NCBI GenBank assembly: GCA_951640165.1
Contig: OX621250.1
Coordinates: 16,331,501-16,395,500 of the forward strand
Source: Pseudoips prasinana
Taxonomy: Eukaryota > Arthropoda > Insecta > Lepidoptera > Nolidae
DNA: 64,000 nt
Direction: 5' to 3'
Shown here: one piece after another, positions 43,526 to 54,650 of the stretch
Numbering within the stretch: position 1 is the first letter of the stretch
Layout of the letters: every line of letters starts with the position of its first letter
The notes under the pieces: model-generated
The model's input: only the letters and a program-made list of their open reading frames with translations
What the model was told of the DNA's origin: nothing
Databases searched by the model: none
Translations under genes and position numbers: made by a program

Positions 43526-43739
43526 CTTTTGTGTTCGTCAATTTTGAAGTTAAAATGACGAAGTTTGATGTGTCAAAGTCAAATGTTCGTTCGGAACGTC
43601 ATGAATTAGAGTAGGTTTAGAGAATCTAAATGTCAAACTATGTTCGTTCGAATGAATTCGCGGAACGAATGGAACCGTGGTAGCATACACAAGAAATTCG
43701 TAACGAACGAACGAAATTTGGAGAAAGAGAGTAGGCCCC

Positions 43740-43742
43740 CTG
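43740..43742. other. Right target-site duplication (CTG)
   Basis: Second copy of the 3-bp duplication around the 3,917-bp transposon, in phase with the upstream RTE frame. Confidence 0.85.
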
Positions 43743-44790
43743 ATCCGTGCATCCCATTCCTTTCCGAAAACCCGCCTGTGCATCCCATATTTTCGCATCG
43801 GTTTCTTTCACAACTCTTTCAACCAATACTTTTGCATACAACTTACCAACGACGCTGAGCAGACTAATGCCCCTGTAGTTTTTACAGTCTTGCCGTGAGC
43901 CTTTCCCTTTGTAAAGAGGTACGATGACAGCCTTGCACCAATCACTTGGCACTTGGCCGGTGGTATAGCATAAATTGAAAAGGCTGCACAGCTGACTCGC
44001 TATGACGCCATGTCCAGCCTTCAGCATCTCGGAAGTTATCCTGTCATACCCTGGTGACTTACCTGTTTTCATACCCTTAATAGCTTTCACAATCTCATCC
44101 ATACCAATGTCATCTTTACAATTGTTCTTGTCTATACTTAGTGAACTACGTTCACTCCCTGTTACACCTCTTTCATAAAAACTTTCAAAATACTCCTTCC
44201 AACGTTTTAACACGCATTCTTCCCCTTTCACTATATTTCCATCTTGGTCTCGTATGGATTTCAGTTCTGAGGTTTGAGTTATGCCTCTTACTCATCTAAC
44301 GGATTTCCAGAAAAACTTAATGTTAGTCTGAAATCCTTAGACAACCTTCTATCAAAATTATCCTTTTGTTCATTTTTCTTTTCGTTCACCACATCCTTTA
44401 CAATTCCTTTCATTTTCCTATAATCATTCCAGGCCCTTTCTATATCCTCATTTGTCGCCTTATTCATTCATTCGTTTGCTCTGGTGGCTAGCCAGTCTAA
44501 CCACGCTTTCTTCTTTTCACATACAACTTTTTGTACACTTTTATCCCACCAAATATTCTTCATCTTTCTTCCTCTTCTTCTCTTTATTACACCACATACT
44601 TCACCGGCTACACTCACCACACCTTCTTTGACTACCTTCCATAGCTCTTCTACTTCTCTTATGTCTTGAGATCCCTCAAACTTCTCAACCAACTTACTTT
44701 TGTACTCATCTGCCACTTCTTCCTCTTGCAGTTCCTCTACTTTTATTCTCTCTAGAACACTTTTAGTCTCAGGGATTCAGTGGCGCCATC
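43740..44790 (-). pseudogene. RTE ORF2, N-terminal part (linker and RT fingers), degenerate
   Basis: Minus-strand order: EEVADEYKSKLVEKFEG-type linker (44716 down), KNIWWDKSVQKVVCEKKKAW, then a stop after ATRANE (44468). MNKATNEDIERAWNDYRKMK follows, then a frameshift and a TGA near 44280-44300. The frame recovers with GEECVLKRWKEYFESFYERG, AIKGMKTGKSPGYDRITSEM, VIVPLYKGKGSRQDCKNYRG-ISLLSV and DAQAGFRKGMGCTDQ, where it stops at the CTG duplication. These are RT blocks 0 to 3. The apurinic endonuclease and everything before the linker are missing. Confidence 0.85.
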
Positions 44791-44808
44791 CTTTGAATAG
44801 ACATAGAC

Positions 44809-46878
44809 AAAAATAAAATACAATACAAAAATAAAATACAATACTAAAAATAAAATACAATACAAAAAATAAAATACAGTACAAAAAATAAAATTCAATA
44901 CAAAAATAAAAGACTAATATAAAATAAAATACATAAATAAAATAAAATACATTACAAAAAATAAAAGAAATAAAATAAAATAAATAACATAAATAAAATA
45001 AATAAAATAAACTACAATTCAATAAATAAAATAAAATACCTGACAAATAATAATACAATACAATACAAAAACTAAAGACAAAAATAAAATACAATACAAA
45101 AAATAAAATAAAACACAATACAAAAAATAAAATAAAATACAATACAAAAAATAAAATATAACACAAAAAATAAAAGACAAAAATAAAATAAAAAACATTA
45201 ATTAAATGAAATACAATACAATAAATAAAATAAAATACAATACAAAAACTGAAATAAAATACAATACAAAAAAATAAAATAAAATACAATACAAAAATAA
45301 AAAACAATACAATAAATAAAATACAATACAAAAAATTAAATAAAATACAAAAAATTAAATACGATACAAAAAATAAAATACAATACAAAAAATTAAATAC
45401 GATACAAAAAAAAATACAATTCAAAAAATAAAATACAATACAAAAAATAAACAAATAAAATACAATACAATACATAAAAATAAAAAATAAAATACAATAC
45501 AAAAAATAAAATACAATACAAAAAAAAATACGATACAAAAAATGAAATACAATACAAAAAATAAAATAAAATACAATACAAAAAATAAAATAAAATACAA
45601 TACAAAAAATAAAATACAGTACAAAATATAAAATAAAAAAGCATACATAAATAAAATAAAATACAATACAAAACATAAAATACAATACAAACATAAAATA
45701 CAATACAACACAATAAATAAAATACAATACAATACAAAAAATAAAATACAATACAAAAATAAAATAAAATACAATACAATACAAAAAATAAAATACAACA
45801 CAAAAATAAAATACAATACAAAAATAAAATACAATACAAAAAATAAAATATAATACAAAAAATTAAATACAATACAAAAAATTAAATACAATACAAAAAA
45901 TTAAATACAATACAAAAAATTAAATACAATACAAAAAATAAAATACGATACAAAAAATAAAATACAATACAAAAAATAAAATACAATACAAAAAATAATA
46001 ACAGTATAAAATATAAAATACAATACAAAAAATAAAATACAATACAAAAAATAAAAAAACAAAACAAAAAATAAAATACAATACAAAAAATAAAATACAA
46101 TACAAAAAATAAAATACAATACAAAAAAATAAAATACGATACAACAAATAAAATACAATACAAAAAATAAAAAAAACAATACAAAAAATAAAATACAATA
46201 TAAAAAATAAAATACAATACAAAAAATAAAATACGATACAACAAATAAAATACAATACAAAAAATAAAATAAAATACAATACAAAAAATTAAATACAGTA
46301 CTAAATATAAAATAAAAAAGCATACATAAATAAAATAAAGTACAATACAAAACATAAAATACAATACAAACATAAAATACAATACAACACAATAAATAAA
46401 ATACAATACAATACAAAAAATAAAATACAATACAAAAATAAAATACAATACAATACAAAAAATAAAATACAAAACAAAAAATAAAATACAATACAAAAAT
46501 AAAATACAATACAAAAAATAAAATACAATACAAAAATTAAATACAACACAAAAAATAAAATATAAAAATTAAATACAATAAAATACAAAAATAAAATACA
46601 ATATAAAAATAAAATACAATACAAAAAATAAAATATTATACAGAAAAAAAAAATTATAAATTAAATACAATAAAATACAAAAATAAAATACAATTTTAAA
46701 ATAAAAAACAATACAAAAAGTAAAATACATAAATAAAATAAAATACAATATGAAAAATAAAAACATAAATAAAATAAAATACAATACAAAAAATTTAATA
46801 ATATACAAAAATTTAATAAAAAACAATACAAAAAATTAAATACGGTTCAAAAAATAAATTAAAATACAATACAAAAAA
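44809..46878. repeat. A-rich tandem array, segment 3
   Basis: About 2.1 kb of the same 19-20-bp units. Blocks of 150 bp or more recur within it: CATACATAAATAAAATAAA-bearing text at about 45622-45770 and 46303-46450. The minus-strand frames of up to 335 codons here are stop-free by composition only. Confidence 0.95.
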
Positions 46879-47130
46879 CGGTGACGGCGACAAATATCAG
46901 AATCAGAATATCATCACCCCATCTCATCCCGTGGGGGGCGTAGAAGTCGACCCGAGGGAATATCTACCAGAGGACGGGCAGCAGCGTCTCTCTGAGTACT
47001 ATGACCATCTTTCTGCGATCGCCAACCCGCCTGCCAAGCGTGGCGATTATGGCATATCCCCCCAAGACGATTCTTGAGGGAGGCTTGTCCAGCAGTGGAC
47101 TTATTTAGCTGTAATGATGATGATGATGAC
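46879..47130 (+). mobile_element. ATG-tailed repeat (family A), copy 7, within the array
   Basis: A near full-length, well-kept copy: CGGTGACGGCGACAAATATC, CATCACCCCATCTCATCCCG, the GAGGACGGGCAGCAGCGTC block, CGATCGCCAACCCG, the GTCCAGCAGTGGACTT box and (ATG)n. Its internal frame HPVGGVEVDPREYLPEDGQQ runs 56 codons to a TGA. It interrupts an array block that exists uninterrupted near 53.3 kb. Confidence 0.9.
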
Positions 47131-48265
47131 AAAAAATTTAATACAACACAAAAAATAAACTAAAATACAATACCAAAAATAAAATACAATACAAAAATAA
47201 ATACAATATAAAATAAAATACAATACAAAAAATAAAAGACAAAAATAAAATAAAATAAATAACAAATAAAATAATATACAATACAATAAATAAATAAAAT
47301 ACAATACAATAAATAAATTAAAATACCTGACAAATAATAATACAATACAAAAAATGAAATAAAATACAGTACAAAAAATAAAATACAATACAAAAATAAA
47401 AGATTAAAATAAAATAAAATATATTATTAAATGATATAATTAAATTAAATACAGAAATAAAATAAAATACGATACAAAAAATAAAATTAAATACAAAAAA
47501 TAAAAACAACACAAAAAACTATATACAATACAAAAAATAAAATACAATACAAAAAATAAAATACAATACAATAAATAAAAAAATAAAAATAAAATACAAT
47601 TCAATACATAAAAAAATAAAAATAAAATACAATTCAATACATAAAAATAAAATACATAAAAATAAAATACGATACAAAAAAATAAAATACAAAACAAAAT
47701 ATAAAATACAATACAAAATATAAAATGCAATACAAAAAATAAAATACAATACAAAAAATAAAATACAATACAAAAAATAAAATACAATACAAAAAATAAA
47801 ATACAATACAAAAAAATAAAAAACAATACAAAAAATAAAATACAATACAAAAATTAAATACAACCCAAAAAATAAAATACAGTACAAAATATAAAATACA
47901 ATACAAAAATTAAATACAACCCAAAAAATAAAATACAGTACAAAATATAAAATACAATACAAAAAATAAAATACAATACAATAAAAATAAAAATAAAATA
48001 CAATTCAATACATAAAAATATAATACATAAAAATTAAATACGATAAAAAAAATAAAAAACAAAATATAAAATACAATACAAAATATAAAATGCAATACAA
48101 AAAATAAAATACAATACAAAAATAAAATACTATACAAAAAATAAAATACAATACAAAAAATAAAATACAATACAAAATATAAAATACAATACAAAAAATT
48201 TAATACTATACAAAAAATAAAATACAATACAAAAATTAAATACAACACAAAAAATTAAATACTAT
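47131..48265. repeat. A-rich tandem array, segment 4
   Basis: About 1.1 kb. It contains the CAATTCAATACATAAAAATA block at about 47597 and 48001, also present at about 52632 on the other side of the pogo-type element. Confidence 0.95.
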
Positions 48266-49301
48266 ACAAATTTCGTCTAAAAAAAATACGTTTGAAATCC
48301 AAATGTTTGCTGTTTCACCACGGCAAACTATAACAAGAAATGAGTAAATGCATCATAAAAAACATTTATTGGTTAACAGTTACGGTGTATTACTGGTTAA
48401 TAACACGAATATTTTCATTATAAAATAAGAAAAATTATTAAAAATTCTGGAAAACGGCTGAATAGCCCCGATGTGGGGCTATTGCAACCTTTCACTGTAT
48501 CTCTGCCATCTATGAACCTATTGAGTAACTACTTAGTACTTCATAAAATTAACGTTGATATGAATGTCATTCTAGACTCTACAATAAGCCAGGAGGGTTT
48601 AATTTCCAGTAAAATAGTTTTGAAAAAACAGTGGGGCTATTACGTCTAGTCCTCATACATGCTAGTGATGTGCCATATGCTTCGATAGTTCTTAGTTAAA
48701 CAATATTAATCAGTTCTAATTTATGGATAATTCAACTACATAGTTTTGTTTATTTTAATAGGTGGTATAAAATCAAGTAAATTATAAATACCAAATTATT
48801 GTTTGTTGGATGGCAAAAAAAAATATAGATAAAATTAAAAGATAGACACTGTATTAAACATACAAATTGTCAAACAGTCTTCAATTTACAGAGTATTATT
48901 TCTTACCGGAGATATAATATTTTATGTTAGCTTTGAGGTCAAAAACACTTAAAACATAGATAATGTAGGTTAACGATTTTTTTAATTATTTAAATTTTAG
49001 TACATCGAGAATGTACAAAGGCGGACTTAATGCCAGTCAACCTCAGGGTAATGGAGAGAGATCATGGCAGGTGCACTTAGGTTATAATAATAAGCTATTG
49101 TATAGTGAGTTATTCAACAGTCTTTAATTGCACAGTGGCTTATTTACTAAACAGTCTTTATTCGGTCAGGTACATATTTGTACTTAAATTCTATTGATAT
49201 AACTAGTATTGCAGTATGGCACGTAAGGTTTACTAAAACTTCTGTTACCAACAAAACTAAATCACCTAACAAGTAGAATTATTTAAACAATTCACGTAGT
49301 C

Positions 49302-51905
49302 TTATTGTTCTAAAATCTCAATCTTGCAAGGAAATACATAATTCTTGTTGTTTAATATTGGATCAGGAAGATATTGTACAATATCTTCATTTTCTATGAT
49401 GGAGTAATCATTTTTAACTATGCGAAACACCGTCTTATCTTTTCCTTTAGATTTTAATCCTAATACAACGATCTTTTCGCTACTTGTATCTTCTATGCGG
49501 CAGACATATTTATATGTTTTTTTCCCCTTTATTGTACTGAATTTAGCCAAAATAAACTTTCCTGTTTCTGCAGTACGGTCTTTTTTTTGTAGTTCACTGA
49601 ACATGGTTAGAACAGGTTCACTGGATGTCGTTGCCAGATCTCTACGTATCGGGGTCCAATAATCAAGTGCATTATTTTCTTGGTCTGGTTGATCCTCATT
49701 ATCTGTCGACTGACCTACAAGTGTTTGAACTGCATTTTACTCGTCTTCCGACTGATTATTATTTTCCAAAATGTTTTCGAAAAAACTTTCCATAGTTTCG
49801 TCATCGCCGGAGTCACAAGCTGACTTGTAAGAGCCTGAGCTATTGCTATCACTATCAAAATCATTTCTTTTTTTGCTTCTCCGAGTTTTCAACTTTTGTC
49901 GTTTTTGTGTTTTTTCTTTTTGACCTTTCCATTTTTCTTTCTTTTCCTTTTTTCCTATTGTTTTTAGGTTTCTTGTTCTTTTGCCTTTGGTTTTTAATTT
50001 GTTTTCTTTTTCTTCTTTTTCCTTTTTAAGTCGATCCAATACACTTTTAAAAGTCAATACTTCTGCATTACTGTTAGGCACGCGTTTTCTGCGATTTACA
50101 GTGGGCTCATTTTTGGCAATTGTTTTCAGTAATAGTGATTTAAATGATATGGTTTCTTCTATTTTTGTTTCAGGCTTTATATTGATTTCGTGCAAAACTT
50201 TAAATTCAGTGTGATCTTGCGTATTATTGAACCTTTTTGGTATGGGTAGTCTATATGAGGCAGATTTTGTCTTAGTGAAACTAGTATCCTGCTTGTCAAA
50301 GTTTGTGCTTATATTATTTGTTTGTTGTCTACAATTGTGGTCTTGGTATGAATTGTGCACCTGTGTTTTTCGGACATATGTCTCTAGTGAATCAGATTGG
50401 TCTTTTCTAACGGTCAATAAATCTCTTGGTTGTTCTACATTGTTATTTTCTGTCTCACATGTATTTTCGTGCGTTTTAAATTCTTTGCTGTCCCCTTTAT
50501 AACTTTGTAATGTTAATCCCAGTTCATTTAGTGTTTGTGTATTTGATCTTTGGTTTGCTCCACAACGATTACTATTGATGTTATCTAGTGATAAACTCAG
50601 TAAGCTTGGTACCATATTTGTGGGTGTGAAGCTTTTCTCGGAAGTTTCAACAAAGATAGCATCAGTTCCGGCCATATTCTCTTGTTGCATCAGATTGTTT
50701 TGGGGCTTAGAAACTTCCCATTTTTCAAGTTTTTGTCTGTCAAATACTTCTTTTGTTATAGCGTTGCGATTTACTGGGTACACACCGGTTTTTTTAAATC
50801 CGTTTTGTATAATGACGGGGTTTAACTCGTCCCAAATTTTTGTGACTATTCGAGCGAAATCATGCTTCGGCAATTTATAGCCAATATGAAGTCGCTGCCA
50901 CCTTATGATCTCGTCTTCCCATTTATCTTTAAAGGGTTTCATGACGCTGCAATCTAGAGGTTGTAACATGTGAGATGAGTGAGCTGGAAGTTTAATTATA
51001 GTGATTCCTACAGATGCCGCATACTCAATTACACTCAAATCAACATGTGTTGCATGCCCATCAAATATGAGAAGTACAGGCGCTTCTCCCTTTAATGAGG
51101 GCACAAATACATCTCGAATGTATTTTTCAAAGATTGTGGTCTCAATCCACCCTTTTTCGCTAACAGCATATGCTGTTTTCACGTCTTTGTCTGAGGACAG
51201 CCACTGAGACCAAAGATGTTTGCCTTGGAAAATTATTAATGGTGGTACTTTATCTCCACAGGCATTCGTTGCTAAAAGAACTGTTGTGTTATTACGTCCA
51301 GGCCCACTGGTTGTTCTAGTGGCCTGAAATCCTTTCTTTCCTATTATTTTCCCTTTTCCTGGATCCTGGCAAATCGAGGTTTCGTCGAGGTTATAAATTC
51401 TGCTGGGTTTGTTTTGAATGCCTAGCTCTTCTACGACTTGCTCCAACAAATCGAAGTACCCGTACACTATAAAAGGATCATTAGCCTTTCGCCGGGATAT
51501 CTCAACCGCTTGCGGTTTTTTAATAGAGAGCCCATTCCGCTTCTTGAAAGCATAAAACCAGTCCCTTCCTGGCATATCTCCTTTAAATGGGGTTTTTAAA
51601 CCATTTCGGCGTACGTATTCAGATATTAGCAATGAAGCTTCTTTTCTTGTCAAAGGAAAGAAGTTTTTTTCCATTATGTGAAGACAATCAGCAATTCGTC
51701 TTTCGAATTCAGTTGTGAACACTGTCGGATGACCGGCAGATACATGAACACACTGTAGTCTTGTTTTAAGTGTTGACCTAGGTATATCATGATACTTCGC
51801 CGCTGCGTACGCTGTCATTCGATTGCTTCTCACATCATCTAAAGCTTGTTGAATAGTTTGTTCTGAATAGGTCTTTTCTCGTTTCCGCTTGTAATGACGG
51901 ACCAT
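49302..51905 (-). pseudogene. Pogo-type transposase with one in-frame stop
   Basis: The ATG at 51905 opens a 722-codon frame. A pipsqueak-type HTH lies at residues 8-52 (YSEQTIQQALDDVRSNRM, AAAKYHDIPRSTLKTRL), followed by a CENP-B-type DNA-binding region to about 140. The DDE domain has Asp174 (IYNLDETSI), Asp282 (LLIFDGHATH) and Asp318 (HMLQPLDCSV), 35 residues after the second Asp. A long Lys/Arg-rich tail (residues 580-690) ends in an acidic stretch. TAA at 49737-49739 is the only break. The same frame then runs 144 more codons to 49302, including DYWTPIRRDLATTSSEPVLT and YVCRIEDTSSEKIVVLGLKS. Total 867 codons counting the stop. All catalytic residues precede the stop. Confidence 0.85.
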
Positions 51906-52176
51906 CTATAACAATGAATACGTATAATATAACACACACACACATACCGACAAACTATCCGCATTTATAATAAGTATCAGTAAGATATACAACTTTACTA
52001 AAAACTGAATTTAAAATATATTGAAACGCTATGGTGGCTTTTTTATTTTCAGCAAAAGTAGGCTCAACCCGAAAAAACTCGAGGTCAGAATAATTGATAA
52101 TGATAATGTTAAATTCATCGTAATTTTATCGACGCTAGGACATCACTGACTTTTTGCAATTTCATACTAAAATGTT

Positions 52177-52592
52177 GGGGCTATTGCGTCTTGTTATTTT
52201 GGTTGGAATAGCCCCCTTCATAGAATTTGTGGGGTTATTAAGTCGCATCACATTAATCAGTAAAAACAAAGCGCACAGTAAAACTAAATAGCACAAAAGA
52301 TTCATCTGTTTTTCGTCTCCTCGCATAACATTAAAAGCCTTAAAAAAAACGAAATTTTACTTACCTTTGCTCAAAAATCAGCGGAGCGTGATCTTGACCG
52401 CACTTGTCAAAAATGGCGTCCTTTACAAAAATGGGCGTCAACCAAACAATTCATGCGCTAGCACTGCCATCTATATTCCGATCTAAGAAAGAGAGTTTTC
52501 GCTTTCCATTCATAGATATCGTTATTAGTAAAACATTATGAAAAAAAAGTTATAACCAAAAGACGGAATAACCCCCTAGACGGGATAGCCCC
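52177..52592. promoter_or_regulatory. Right-end cluster of GGGGCTATTRCGTC-type motifs
   Basis: Five related motifs: 52177-52190 forward, 52207-52215 reverse, 52231-52246 forward (GGGGTTATTAAGTCGC), 52561-52576 reverse and 52576-52592 reverse. Two more are at 48475 (part of an AATAGCCCC...GGGGCTATT palindrome) and 48633-48646. The placement at both ends of the pogo-type element suggests transposase binding. An effect on its transcription is also possible, since they lie upstream of the ATG. Confidence 0.55.
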
Positions 52593-52599
52593 GCATGAC

Positions 52600-53890
52600 C
52601 TTACAAAAAATAAAATACAATACAAAAAATAAAAGTAAAATACAATTCAATACATAAAAATAAAATACATAAAAATAAAATACAAAACAAAAAATAAAAT
52701 ACGATACAAAAAAATAAAATACAAAAAAAAATATAAAATACAATACAAAAAATAAAATACAAGACAAAAAAACAATACAAAAAATAAAATACAATACAAA
52801 AAATAAAAAACAATACAAAAAATAAAATACAATACAAAAAATAAAATACAATACAAAAATTAAATACAACACAAAAAATAAAATACAGTACAAAATATAA
52901 AATACAATACAAAAAATAAAATACAATACAATACAAAAAAATAATAAACAATAATACAATACAATACAAAAAATAAAATTCAATACAAAAATAAAACACA
53001 ATACAAAATTTTAAATGCCATACAAAAACAATACATTACAAAAAATAAAATACAATACAAAAAATAAAATATTATACAGAAAATAAAAAAAATATAAAAA
53101 TTAAATACAATAAAATACAAAAATAAAATACAATATAAAAATAAAATACAATACAAAAAGTAAAATACATAAATAAAATAAAATACAATATGAAAAATAA
53201 AAACATAAATAAAATAAAATACAATACAAAAAATTAAATAATATACAAAAATTAAATAAAAAACAATACAAAAACTTAAATACGGTTCAAAAAATAAACT
53301 AAAATACAATACAAAAAATAAAAAACAATACTAAATATAAAATACAATACAAAAACTTTAATACAATACAAAAAATTAAATACAATACAAAAAATAAACT
53401 AAAATACAATACCAAAAATAAAATACAATACAAAAATAAAATACAATATAAAAATACAATACAATACAAAAAATTAAATACAATACAGAAAATAAAATAC
53501 AATACAAAAAATAAAATACATATAAATAAAATACAATACAAAAATAAAATTGAATACAATACAAAAAATAAAATAAAATACGTTACATAAAATAAAATAA
53601 TATACAATACAAAAATAAATTACAATATAAAAATAAGATAAAATATAAAAATAAAATACAATACAAAAAATAAAATAAAATAAAATAGACTACAAAAAAT
53701 AAAATAAAATAAAATAGACTACAAAAAATAAAATACAATACAAAAAAAAACCAATACAAAAAATAAAAGACAAAAATAAAATACATAAATAAAATAAAAT
53801 ACGATACAAAAAATAAAATAAAATAGAATACAAAAAATAAAATAAAATACATTACAAAATATAATATACAATACAAAAAATACAATATTT
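52600..53890. repeat. A-rich tandem array, segment 5
   Basis: About 1.3 kb. The stretch at about 53060-53440 parallels 46610-46878 plus 47131-47200, with shared irregular variants (ATTATACAG, CAATATGAAAAATAAAAAC, AAATACGGTTCAAAAAATAA) in the same order, but without the family-A insert. Confidence 0.95.
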
Positions 53891-54305
53891 GCTCTATATT
53901 AACCAATGCAATTTTGTATTGTTTTTCCGTTTGAGTTTGTACAGTAAAGAGTATTCTATCTGTCTATCTACCTAAAGTATGATGGTCGCATTTTCTTATT
54001 TACATTAGTAGGCATAACACAATTTCGGAGTACAATACATCCAATACAACCAAGCAGAGGTATTAAAAAAAACGTGTCGAGTTTGGCTCACGTCGATAAT
54101 AACTCATTGTAGCTAAGAAATGATTGACAGACGCGAGAAAATGAGATATTTTGTGATACATACCGGTTACGCATTATTACCATATTCTTACGTAATATGA
54201 TATAATAATAAGCTACACTGATGCAGTTCATTTAATATCGACTGAATAAGTATTACTTACCACGAGTGGGGACAGTCTATGTATGTGAGGTAGTTTTTTT
54301 TAATG
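53891..54305. other. Gene-free stretch right of the array
   Basis: No recognised repeat or gene. Confidence 0.5.
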
Positions 54306-54362
54306 TGTACGTCCCCACTTGGAATCTAATCCCTGTGTCGCGGATTACTTTACAAACGTATA
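54306..54362 (-). mobile_element. tRNA-derived SINE, family 1, copy e (3' end only)
   Basis: CGTCCCCACTTGGAATCTAATCCCTGTGTCGCGGATTACTTTACAAACGTATA is the terminal 57 bp of the family. The tRNA-like head is absent. Confidence 0.7.
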
Positions 54363-54514
54363 AGTAAGTAGTGCTGTTACACTCCCATGCACGTAAACTA
54401 TAGTAACGTTCCTGCCTGACCTGTCAATGTTTGTTCCGGATTTCCGTTCCATGAGCCTATGAAAGTAAAGGAATAAGGATTTCATCTGTATGTACGCATA
54501 ATAGAGTGTTTGTA

Positions 54515-54648
54515 CAGACGCTAGCACATCAAGCTACCCCAATATGTCAAATTTCCCCAATTGAAAGTGAACCTTTAAGTGATAAAGTTGGAAATCTATA
54601 AAAGTTTGACAGATTGGGGTAGCTGGATGTGCTGTCGTATGTCGTCTG
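54515..54648. mobile_element. TA-flanked palindromic MITE, copy 3
   Basis: TA at 54513-54514 and 54649-54650 flank TIRs CAGACGCTAGCACATC and GATGTGCTGTCGTATGTCGTCTG; the right TIR has a small insertion. The inner inverted block (CTACCCCAATATGTCAAATT/AGTTTGACAGATTGGGGTAG) is kept. Confidence 0.85.
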
Positions 54649-54650
54649 TA

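Larger units (their letters stand above)
39823..43739. mobile_element. 3,917-bp TIR DNA transposon, probably non-autonomous
   Basis: The ends are perfect 20-bp inverted repeats, GGGGCCTACTCTCTTTCTCC. Subterminal CGTTCGTT/AACGAACG-rich stretches follow at both sides. A 3-bp CTG duplication flanks it. The interior holds an exon-like stretch at 41181-41351, a 0.9-kb direct duplication and a 172-bp tandem pair, but no recognisable DDE transposase. A 3-bp duplication with G-rich tips would fit PIF/Harbinger relatives. The CTG target is not the usual TWA, so the superfamily remains open. The insertion postdates the RTE copy. Confidence 0.8.
38613..44808 (-). mobile_element. RTE-type retrotransposon, 5'-truncated, split by a 3.9-kb DNA transposon
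   Basis: Minus-strand element within the A-rich array. It holds ORF2 from the linker after the endonuclease (44790) to the C-terminus (about 38640), with a TATGTATGTATG tail at 38613-38628. The insert at 39823-43739 divides it. About 2.3 kb of RTE sequence remains. It is unlike the RTE copies at 1381 and 18826, which belong to a different subfamily. Confidence 0.85.
48266..52599 (-). mobile_element. Pogo/CENP-B-type DNA transposon within the A-rich array
   Basis: About 4.3 kb of non-array DNA lies between array segments, with a minus-strand transposase frame in the middle. Seven copies of a GGGGCTATTRCGTC-like motif cluster at both ends (48461-48646 and 52177-52592), consistent with subterminal transposase-binding sites. 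I could not fix exact TIRs or a TA duplication, because the array edges are repetitive and the left end may be truncated. Confidence 0.65.

Noticed and set aside
48266..52599. The pogo-type frame as a domesticated host gene
   Set aside because: It lies in a satellite array, has clustered subterminal motifs, shows an in-frame stop, and has no introns or conserved neighbours. A mobile copy is the simpler reading.
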